Source: Progne subis subis
Lineage: Eukaryota > Chordata > Aves > Passeriformes > Hirundinidae
Direction: 5' to 3'
Length of the DNA stretch: 64,000 bases
NCBI GenBank assembly: GCA_022316685.1
Contig: JAKJHU010000062.1
Coordinates: 558,001 to 622,000, forward strand
A program made the position numbers and the translations under genes. A model generated the notes under the pieces. That model had not been told where the DNA came from. It worked only from the letters and a program-made list of their open reading frames with translations, and did not search any database. Of this stretch, positions 39,706 to 48,569 are shown one piece after another; positions within the stretch are counted from its first letter, which is position 1; every line of letters begins with the position of its first letter.

Positions 39706-40617
39706 AGAAAAAATACTCAGGCAAGGTCTACAATCATCTGTCAATTATAAATGACTTACAAGAAACTCATGAAGCAATAAAATTAAAAAAATACAAATAC
39801 AAACTATATCTGAAACACTTCTATTTGGCAATTTTATAACAAATTCAAAAAAAAAAGAAACAAAGATTACGGATTACTTTATAGGTACAGAAAAAGCAGT
39901 AGGTGAAGTGCTCAAGCAAAAAAAAAAAAAAGAAACAAAACCCAAAACACTGCATTTTTTCCAAAAATAAAGTCACGTCACTACAGATTTTATGAATAAT
40001 ACCCTTATTAAACAACCATTCCAGAACATCTTATATTAGTGGTGCTTTTAATATGCACTTCATATCGTTGATAAGATTTTTTTTTTTTTTTTTTGTGTAT
40101 ATAAGTAACATTTTTAACCCAGTGGAGCTAAGCAAGGCTCGTGTCAGCACCAATGCAGGATGCATTTGTACTGCATCAGGATATGCTCACTTCTGCAACC
40201 AAGGGTTACTTTAAGTCTTAATCTATTTAATAAAAATTTAGTGTAAAAACTGCTGGTTATTAGTTTCACTGTAGTAAATTCCTCCCCAATAAGGAGGACT
40301 AACTCTGCAGTTTGACTGCATATATCCATACAAATTTTACACATTAGTTCCTTCCGACAGTAAGGAAAAAACTAATTCTGCGTTCACTATTAGCAAGGAG
40401 TGCCATGAATTCATTATGGGTACTATTCATCCCTCTAAGATTTCTGGGAAGGATGTTCAATGTATTTTTGTTCTTACAACAGATACTAACAGTAGTATAT
40501 AGTCCCTTAGGTATGTAAAAGAAGGTTTTTTTACTGTTAAGGAAGGTGCTTTTTTTAAACAATTCTTCTGGCAGCACTAGTGAATTACAATATCCTTCAA
40601 TATTATTTCTACCGTAA

Positions 40618-40625
40618 TATATACA
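40618..40625 (-). promoter_or_regulatory. Pumilio-type element TGTATATA in the 3' UTR
   Basis: Minus-strand TGTATATA, a second match to TGTANATA, lies about 85 nt downstream of the first on the transcript. Close pairs are common in Pumilio targets, but this AT-rich context raises the chance expectation. Confidence 0.4.
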
Positions 40626-40701
40626 TTTTAACTTTCATGCCTCTAGAAAAACATCTACAGTACATTTCATAATATAAAAATATATTACAAATCTGCTGAA
40701 A

Positions 40702-40709
40702 TATTTACA
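40702..40709 (-). promoter_or_regulatory. Pumilio-type element TGTAAATA in the 3' UTR
   Basis: Minus-strand TGTAAATA matches the consensus TGTANATA bound by PUM1/PUM2, which repress or destabilise mRNAs. It lies in the probable AEBP2 3' UTR, about 1.1 kb after the stop. An 8-mer can occur by chance. Confidence 0.4.
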
Positions 40710-41654
40710 AGCAATGTCCTAATATCTATATGCAACATTTTTGTCTCCATACAAAGACTAACAGGTTAGACGCGTCTCTATTTGTCAGTTAAAAAAAATC
40801 CACGGCTCCTTGCTTATTAAGCAAGAAAATGATTTTACTTTCCTTTTCAAAGCCAACTTTGGTGCATAAAGGATTGAATTTCTAGATTAATTTTTTTTTA
40901 AAAAAAATACCATTTTCTTTACATCTAGAAAACATTAGGCCAAATAAAGTATACTTTACAAGTGAATGGGGAACCTAGAGGGTCAAAAAAGCAAAATAAA
41001 TCACCAGTAACACTGACTGCTTACAACGAGGTTTTTCCAAACCCGCCCATTGATACGGATCACATCAAAGCAGATCTGATTTAACACACTACACTACTCC
41101 TGCAAAGGGGTCAGACAGACTGCAACACTCTGAACATCTCGCAACCGTACTATATGTATTCAGAGCCTGACTGGAAAAGACAAGCATTCCATCAACATTT
41201 GTTTCAACATCATAATCCAACATATTTTAGGGATCTGCAAAAGGACACGAGGTTACAAATGACGAATGATTACTATCCACCATACTCAAAGGGCAACAGG
41301 ATAATCCCTTGGTAGCTGTTCTATTGTCTGGCGTGTGTTAGATTTAGTTAACATTGACAGGAAGCCCAATAGCTTGTTAACAGTTCTCCTGGGAATCGGG
41401 AGGAAATGGTGATGGTTACTTTTTCTTTTCATCAAATATAGACTACTGTATTCACTAAAGAAAAAAGCAGCTTAAAGAAGCAAGCATGCAAAGCCTTTCA
41501 GTTGTTCCACTAAGTTGCCAGAAGAGTGTTTGCTCAGTCTCCCACTGTACCATTCCATGAAAATGTGGATATACAGTAATATATTAATATATTCCACAGA
41601 AGCATCAACTTCATTCACAGAATGTTTACACTAAGCATAAATATTTCTCTAACC

Positions 41655-41667
41655 AAAAAAAAAAAGG

Positions 41668-41703
<36 letters not shown>

Positions 41704-41720
41704 AAAAAAAAAAAAAAAAA
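41655..41720 (-). repeat. Homopolymer tract (A on +, U-rich in AEBP2 mRNA)
   Basis: Three A-runs separated by GG, about 66 bp. On the AEBP2 transcript this is a long U-rich tract about 85 nt after the stop codon and directly after the alternative stop. It probably length-varies and may bind U-tract RNA-binding proteins; assembly length may be unreliable. Confidence 0.9.
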
Positions 41721-41732
41721 GATGGGATTTGA

Positions 41733-41834
41733 CTAATGTGCAACTTTATTTCTAAATCCATTGTCAGTGACTAAGACTGCAGGTGTCCCCACTTGCTTGG
41801 TTTTTACCTCTTCAACCTCTTCTGGGGCATTGTT
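41733..41834 (-). CDS. Candidate alternative-frame use of the AEBP2 last exon
   Basis: Read one base out of step with TMPQKRLKR, the last exon starts NNAPEEVEEVKTKQVGTP and remains open for 33 codons to TAG at 41733-41735, ending NGFRNKVAH. The product would be acidic and then mixed polar. This frame is reached only if the 97-bp segment at 42055-42151 is included. An AATAAA on the minus strand (41745-41750) lies within it. The stretch has more balanced base composition than the AT-rich UTR below it. Function unknown; existence depends on splicing evidence. Confidence 0.3.
   Translation of the reverse strand, partial: NNAPEEVEEVKTKQVGTPAVLVTDNGFRNKVAH
41804..41834 (-). CDS. AEBP2: AEBP2 last coding exon, (R)TMPQKRLKR stop
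   Basis: Final coding part of AEBP2. Seen directly: acceptor TCTTTTACAG ends at 41835; the exon completes Arg, reads TMPQKRLKR and stops at TAA (41804-41806). Adding the six exons gives 108+187+125+68+114+31 = 633 bases, exactly 211 codons including the stop, which independently confirms all boundaries. The stop lies within AG|GTAAAA, a potential donor; mammals have a longer form that, as I recall, continues past KRLKR through a further exon, but I could not find that exon by eye below this point. The same exon is open in another frame for 33 codons up to TAG at 41733-41735. Confidence 0.95.
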
Positions 41835-43439
41835 CTGTAAAAGAAGATGGTACAGCTTTCCATTAAGACCCTGTGATGCATACATCAGTCAGCTAAATGC
41901 ACTATGAAATCATGACTATACAAAATCTACTTTCATGGCATTAAAACTAAGAGCCATTTCAGATGATCTCATAGAAGTGTACACTTCAGATAATTATCTC
42001 AAGCTTTCTATTAAAGCATGACATTAATAGCTGCCACTGAATTTCTGTAACTACCTTTTCCCCTTGCAAAGTTTTGATTTTTAAATTTATATCATTAAGC
42101 TCCCTCAGCTGGTCCCAAAAGCTCATTTCAATCACAGACTGATCCACAATGCTAAAAATAGAGTACAACGTTACATGTGGGGATCTTCATTTTATGTGGG
42201 AGAGACAGAGAGCTTTGCTAATTTTTCTCCAAGGACCAAATCCAGAGATCATTAAATTTTTATTTTAAAAGGTAATTTTTCTTTTCTTTTCAAAGCAAAC
42301 TAATCTATCAAGCTCAGCAAAGGTAATCAATATAAAATTATTACCAACTCAATTAGATTATAGAAGTCACTGTGTTAAGCAGTTTTAAAATACACAATCC
42401 AATCTCGCCATAACATTCTTATGATTTTACCATTAATAGCAATGATTCATAGACTAAGGTAAGTATTTAAAACACATTTACAAAGATAGCAAATACAGTA
42501 GGATTTGTTTTCATATTGTAAAGCAAGTTTTCATTAATTTGATTAGTGAAATACTAGTGAAATACTGAAATACTGAATATTAAAGGTGAACTGAAAGGCT
42601 TATTGCATTGAAAGTCTGCAGATTAGTGTTTTATTTACTCCTTAAGACTCTTGGTCACTGGATGTTAAGGAAGAAACATCGGAACACTGAACTTCTGTTA
42701 TGATAAACTTTCTTTCCAAAACCCATTTTCATGGATTTTTTAATATAATCACATAAATGGATGCTCAGAATTTCAGAATGAATTAAGCATTTCAGATTAC
42801 CTTTAAAAACTGTACACACAGAACTGTGGGTACTGACAATCATGGGAGAGCAGTAATAAAGGGGTGGGGGGAGAATCAGGAAATTATTAGAAACCAGATG
42901 GATTAGAAGCCAATCTGAGGGCCTAAAAACAGAAATGTGAAAGTAGCTTAAAGACAAGTAACATGGATTGTTCCCTTTTGTCCCCCTATAAAGAATCTTG
43001 TCATAAAAAAATAACAGTACTTGAATACAAGTACAAGTTTCAAGGTAATACTGCATGTATTACAGCTGAATATAATATGGAAAGATAAATTTGGACTTTA
43101 AAAAAATTGGTATACAAACCAGTGTGTGATCTTAACAGAAGTGATCTTTCAGGATTCCACTGTATGTACTTCCTTTACTAGAATTTCTGTACACCAAGCA
43201 CAAAAAAGTAAAATACACTTGGTAAATACACACATTCCCCGTTTCTCAGTCACTAGAGTTTAGTTCAAGAAGTAATTGTGAAATAACTTAAGACCTCAGA
43301 ACTTAACTCCTGGACGTTTACAGTACCAAGGCTCCCTGATCTGGTGTATAATACATTAGCAATCCTGATTTTCCAACGTCAAAAAGTTAAGTGAGGCTTA
43401 AGTTTACACTCAAGTAAAGATTCAAAATTAAGGTGTTAC
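41835..43439 (-). other. AEBP2: AEBP2 last intron (1.6 kb)
   Basis: Intron between the DPNIY exon and the last exon. Contains the candidate cassette exon at 42055-42151. The 133-codon minus-strand ORF at 42655-43056 has no splice-compatible ends and no recognisable domain. Confidence 0.9.
42055..42151 (-). CDS. Candidate alternative (cassette) exon of AEBP2, 97 bp
   Basis: Hypothetical exon inside the last AEBP2 intron. Seen directly: an acceptor-like CTATTTTTAG ends at 42152 and a moderate donor AAG|GTAGTT follows 42055. Entered in the phase left by exon 43440-43553, it codes S, IVDQSVIEMS, then FWDQLRELNDINLKIKTLQ and GEK, a Leu/Ile-rich amphipathic, coiled-coil-like run. It leaves in phase 0, shifting the final exon into its second open frame. 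If instead the donor is not used, the frame runs on to TGA at 41986-41988. I do not recognise it as any known family. An ORF this short can be chance; the matching phase and protein-like composition are the reasons to list it. Confidence 0.35.
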
Positions 43440-43553
43440 CTGTAAATGTTTGGGTCCAGAAGCAAGGCAGTATCTTTTGGTAGTTTTGATAAATGAACTA
43501 CTTTAGTTTTTAACTGATGTCGCTCACTTTCATTTACCCACACATCAGGCAGA
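43440..43553 (-). CDS. AEBP2: AEBP2 coding exon [17 protein letters not shown]...DPNIY (114 bp)
   Basis: Penultimate coding exon of AEBP2. Seen directly: it completes an isoleucine codon and reads [19 protein letters not shown], then [18 protein letters not shown], and ends with AG, the first two bases of the next codon (phase 2 in, phase 2 out). The acceptor is TTATTCCTAG ending at 43554; the donor is GTAACA starting at 43439. The donor is weaker than those of the earlier exons, which could permit a choice of downstream exon. Two downstream acceptors are in compatible phase: the canonical last exon at 41834, and an exon-like segment at 42151. With the canonical exon the AG is completed to AGA (Arg); with the alternative it becomes AGC (Ser). 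Confidence 0.97.
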
Positions 43554-45687
43554 CTAGGAATAAATAAATAAAACAAAAACATTCAAAAATGATCAACTGT
43601 TTGTCTTACCACAAAATTACATAGTAAACTAGTACATATGAAGCAATTTTCACATTTCCCTGGTTAAAAAGCATTTTCACCTGTGTGAAGAAAGGAAGCC
43701 AATCGTTACAAGTCATACTTTGAAGCTTTTCAGGTTCTCAGTTTGAAAAGACACTGAACAGAATTTAGATTATTCCAGAAGTACATTCCAATGATTATGG
43801 CACTACATTCTCCACTGTAACGATTTAATGTGAAAATGGGTAACAGAAAAATCAACCAGATCTTTGAAAAGAATTAATTTTACTCGGTGGAAATTCTTTG
43901 ATTCTGTTCAATTAAAGGAGAGAAAACACTGCAGGCCCTGAACTTGGAGTTACACTAATTTGCTTACACCAGGCTCAAAGGTTTCAAAGACAAAATGCTC
44001 CAAATTTGCTGAAGTTAATTGTTTGATTATCCTCTTCTCTGAGTTTCTGGTGGGGCTTTAAAATTTTTCTACATGTCCTAGAATACAAAGATTAACTTCA
44101 GGCTGGGGGAGGAGGATGTAATTAAGGTGTCAAAGTCTTTGAAACAGGTTTCAAATTGAGAAGCCCAACACTCAAAACTAAATGTAAAGGCCCTTTCTCT
44201 GCAAAGCCGAATTTCACAGAATTTTGTAAATTATTTTACCAAATCTCTAATTTGCAGATTTTGCTTTGCATCAAAGTTAGCTGCAACTCAATTTCAATTT
44301 TTTGGGTAAGCTATTCAAAACATGAAATGAAACTCAGAACCTCTAACCCAGCAGGAAAAGGAGTTTCACCAATTAAACCTTTCAGGTTTCTCCAATTAAA
44401 CCTTTCAGATGAAGGAGGAAGAAAAAAAGAAAAAAACAACTGGGTAGAGGGGGAGGGAGAACAACCCAGCAGGCAATCCATTTATTCACTAAGTTTCATG
44501 GATCATGAAAGGTGGAAAAACATCATAGAAGTTTTTTAAATAAAGCCAAAAATCAGTTTTTAGACAACCAACGTTGGGAAGACACTTTCAGTAACAACAG
44601 TATGTTCAAGATACAAAAAGCAAAAAAGAAAAAACTTTTCAAATGCAGAGATTTGAAACACACAAAAAGGCAACACCTCAGTAAGCTGATTTACTGGCAC
44701 CAAAAACAAATTCCTGCTCTTAAAAAAACGCCAAACGAACAAAACAACTCCCACCCTCCCAGCCCAACAGAAGTTATTTCCCTCTTGGAGAGGAAAAGAC
44801 TTAAAGACTTGAGTTTACTTTTCCTGACCAAAACCGTGAACATATGGATATCCTGGAGAACTTGTACAGTCTCTCAAGAGGACTCAGTGTAGAAGCTAAA
44901 TCATCACTCCCAGCTCCATGGGGAAGGCTGAAGAGCCCAGTGGAGTGGAAAGCAATCACCAGGAGAGCATTTCACTTTCTGACAGTGTGTGCCAGGATAG
45001 CTCGGCATCTCCTCCGCTTGCATGGAATAATCAAAATGAACCGAACACTCAGTAATTCAAAACTCCATCATTCAGTGCCTGAAATACACACTCTGTCTAC
45101 CCAAGGTGTGACAAACAGCAATATAAAACACATTATTCCCCTGACCTGACCAACCAAATATAAATTCCATTGGCAATGCCTTAACATTACTGACCAAGCT
45201 TCTTCTCCAAAGCAGAGATTCTAATACTGAATTCATCCACATGAGTAAAACTCATTTGACTTTGTATTAAAAAAAAAAAAATAGTCTTTATTTTTCATGT
45301 TCCCAGTGTTGCATATTCCTTAATGCTTATCTTAAAAACAATATTTTCAGAATGCTGATAGATATAGTACTTCCATCTGTCCTAAAAGGAATCAAAAACG
45401 TGCCCATTTTATAAGAATATTTTAGCTTCTGTCTCTCAAGACGAACTGAAACCTATTAAAAATATACATGCAAATTTAACTGAAGCCCAAAGGCTTGAAA
45501 GTGAAAGTAGAAATCAATAAACTCATTGTTTATTAATTTCCAAACTTCCAAATTACTTTTTGAAGAGCATTTTTAAAATATTAACTTTAACTCAAATATT
45601 GAAAGGCACAAAATAATTTAACAATGGTTCATTGATCCCCCTGCAAGTCCTTCCCCATTTAAAACGTATCACTAGCAATATACTCAC
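43554..45687 (-). other. AEBP2: AEBP2 intron (2.1 kb)
   Basis: Plain AT-rich intron. Two overlapping + strand ORFs (44156-44539, 44512-44892) are Lys/Asn-rich by composition and not supported as genes. Confidence 0.9.
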
Positions 45688-45755
45688 ATGTCCTCTGGTG
45701 TCCAATGAAGCAAGAGTTTTATTTTGCCAGAATCTTCTTTTCTTTTAGCTATTAC
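45688..45755 (-). CDS. AEBP2: AEBP2 coding exon VIAKRKEDSGKIKLLLHWTP (68 bp)
   Basis: A short internal exon of the AEBP2 C-terminal domain. Seen directly: it reads VIAKRKEDSGKIKLLLHWTP followed by ED and two bases of an isoleucine codon. The acceptor is AATTATTATAG ending at 45756 and the donor is GTGAGTATA starting at 45687. Entry is phase 0 and exit phase 2. The sequence KIKLLLHW is a beta-strand-like core typical of this domain. Codon frame is continuous with the exons on both sides, with no stop or frameshift, so this is an intact functional exon. The flanking introns are about 2.7 kb (5' side) and 2.1 kb (3' side). Confidence 0.96.
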
Positions 45756-48444
45756 CTATAATAATTACAAAATCATAATTAAAACCAAATCAGGTTTTTT
45801 TACTCAAAAGTTGTTGTTCTTCATGTTCTACTAGACATTCACAGAAAGCAAACTGTTATACTCCTTGAAAGTGGTGCATCTGCAATAAATAAACTCTGAA
45901 GACTTGGAACTGTTTTGCAAAGAACTTAAATCCATTTAAGTTTTCAAGTGAAAAGCACAATTCAGCCAGAAGATGTACAGTTAATACAGCTTTATTTGGA
46001 AATACTCTTACTATACTCTCTAGATTTCCTGCACTGTCCCAAAACCAAAATGGAAATTCAAAGGAAACGTGCATCAAGGTTGTCTCAAATCTCACATGGA
46101 GTTTTGCTGACCTCTTCTGGAAAAAGAAAACAATTTCACACTGTAAACTCATCTCACTGTAGGCATCTCACTGTATTCATTTACTGTCTTGCGAGGTTTC
46201 AATATATTGAAATAATGTAACCATTTAAAATACATGTGGCCACTGAACTGAAATACCTAAAAAAGCTAAAACCAGAGAACAGTTTAGTGTTCAAATGCTT
46301 CAGAGAATTAATTCAAGCCACTTCAAAGGTTGGGGATGGCATGACAGGGTAACAGTTTTTATATAGGTTACATTTTTTAACCAGTGTAATACCTGTTCCT
46401 TAGTTTAACTAGACATGCTTGACTTTTTCCATCTAACATTTCACAGAATTAAAACACAAAGAATTTGACTCAATAAAAAAAAGCATGCAGAAAAAAAAAA
46501 AATCATCATCAAGGCAAAGGTGTATTCTGGATGGCAACCACTTTTCTTCAAAAAGGCTTTCTTAACGACTGCACTCTAAATGTCTCCCTATCTACAATGA
46601 AAAGCTTGTGTTAAAAAAAGCGTATCTAAGAATGTGCCTTTTCAGAGAACATGAAAGGTATCTACAGTGACTGCCTAGAAATTCCTTATATTAGAATATC
46701 TGCCCTGAAATACACTGCATTGTGCTGACATTCTTCTTACGCTGTGTAAAGCATTTATGTCTGTTTTCAGACAGCTTGGCAATTTCATCTTCCTGTTTTC
46801 CATCTTTCAAATGAATGTCTCTGATAATTACACATTCTTTCTTCATCTCAAGGTGGACCACACAAACTTATTATGCCATTTAGCCAGTCACCATTCAAAT
46901 CCCATGTCCTAATGCCTTCAAGTGATGCAAAATGAGAAAGTGTTTGCATCTGAGGTATCGTTAGCTCAGGGGAACAGTGCACAAAAACAGCTCCCAGCCT
47001 ACCTTTCCTTTTGAAAGCTGATTTTAGGCTGAGTCTCATCAACAAAGCTGATGTCCAGCACAAACCAGCACACCAAAATACAGCAGCCAAGTGCAGCATA
47101 GGGCTGGAATCCTAGGGCAGCTCTCCCACAACTGAGGTCTAAAGCCATTTCAGATCTAATCAGCCTCCTGCCATCGCGAGTGACGCATGCACGGATGAGC
47201 TAAAAGGATTTTCACCACTTCCTTCAAGTCAACGTGAAGCAGTTTTAGAGCAGATTCCTCCCTCTAATTCCACCTCCTTATGAATTATTCCAATAGCCAG
47301 AGCTGTTCTTCCTCAATGGAGTAGACTGCCCGGATAACCTTTCAGATTAAAGCAAGCTGGGAATTGGAAGAGAATCTGCTTTCTCACAGCATTGTAAAAT
47401 CCACGCTGGCCAGGGAGACTAGAATGAGATTTAAATACAATAACAGCTAAACCACCTGCAATCTCCACTTGCAGCTGGTGGAAAAAGTACATAAAGTTCA
47501 GTAGAAATAATTTGGAAAAGGTTTCTAATACAGGCCACAGGTATTTAGAACAACTGGTCTTGCAGAACAAGGTGAAGGTTTCATGCATACAAAATCATCT
47601 TTTATGTATGGAAAGAGACCAATAGTTCAAGAGTTTGAATCCCATACTAAGATTAAGCTTTAGCTGAAGACTTCAGCCAGCACTCCTTGTATGGACTATC
47701 CTACCAATTTAAAACCATCCCTCCCCATTTTGTCCCATCTCTTCACTTCTTCAGCCAAGTGTCCACCTTTAACACGTCCTCACCCCAAGAAAACCTGAGG
47801 CTATTCAACTTTCTAAACTTCTGATTCTTCTACCCCAATTCAGTACTTTATCCCTGCTTTGAACTCTTCTAAATTAATACTGATGTTTTTCCTATCCAAA
47901 CACAGGTTCCCTACTTGGTCCTTGCCTCCTTCCAGCAATCCACCAATATTTTGGTGCTAAGTTTATTAAAAGAAAAAAATGGGGAAAGGAATAATATCAT
48001 TGAAGAATATATCTTTTAAGCTAGAGAAAATAAAAGGGAATAAGCACATATTTTGGATAGCATCTTTACATATTCAATATACCATTTTATACACCAAAAA
48101 TATTTCTTGTGATACACTAGCACCGTCACTCATGACCACGGCAATGCCATCTGAACTGCATTCTTACTAAGAATATAGAACCAATTTTATTGTGGAACAC
48201 AAAGTTGCTGTTAGATATTCCCCAACAGGAAATGTTGCAATCCATTCAATCTGTGAGCTAGGACAACTATCACCAATACTTCTTCAAAGTTCATTTACTA
48301 ACAGCAGTGGACAACTCAGGAACATAAAAGAGCCACTATTGCTTATTTCTGATTAAACGTCTACAGCAGTAAGAGGAAAACAGAAATCGGAGAGATCAGA
48401 TTTTTTTAGACATACAGGTAAAGAAACATCACATATATACTTAC
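45756..48444 (-). other. AEBP2: AEBP2 intron (2.7 kb)
   Basis: No repeat or exon recognised. Minus-strand ORFs at 45856-46152 and 47313-47588 are unsupported. Confidence 0.9.
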
Positions 48445-48569
48445 AGTACTATGAAATACAACACTGTGGCCTTTTCCTAAACTTTCTATATGTGCTGAGA
48501 GATTAAAGCAGATGGCTCGATGTCTTATAGCATCCAGTGTTTGTGCATCAAAGAAGTCATGAGGTCTTG
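48445..48569 (-). CDS. AEBP2: AEBP2 coding exon starting [18 protein letters not shown] (125 bp)
   Basis: This exon opens the conserved C-terminal PRC2-binding half of AEBP2. Seen directly: after the split proline codon it reads [19 protein letters not shown] and then [19 protein letters not shown], ending HST. The acceptor TTTTTTCCAG ends at 48570 and has a good pyrimidine tract; the donor GTAAGTATA begins at 48444 and is close to consensus. Entry is phase 1 (completing CCA, Pro) and exit is phase 0. From the family, this part packs on SUZ12/RBBP4 and contains the short stretch reported to mimic a histone tail; that assignment is from the literature. An exon-like segment at 52140-52249 ends in a phase that would also splice in frame into this acceptor. 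Confidence 0.97.

Larger units (their letters stand above)
39700..41803 (-). other. AEBP2: Probable AEBP2 3' UTR (3' end uncertain)
   Basis: On the AEBP2 sense strand this AT-rich stretch follows the stop codon and has UTR character: U-runs, TGTAAATA and TGTATATA elements, and no CR1 or LTR remnants. Candidate poly(A) signals on the minus strand are AATAAA at 41745-41750 (only about 54 nt after the stop, inside the alternative frame), ATTAAA at 40226-40231 and AATAAA at 39700-39705. I chose the last as the lower limit, but the UTR could end earlier or extend further. Small ORFs here (for example 40344-40577) are not credible genes. Confidence 0.6.

Noticed and set aside
42655..43056. 133-codon minus-strand ORF in the last AEBP2 intron
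   Set aside because: Hydrophobic by T-rich composition, not bounded by compatible splice sites, and no recognisable family.
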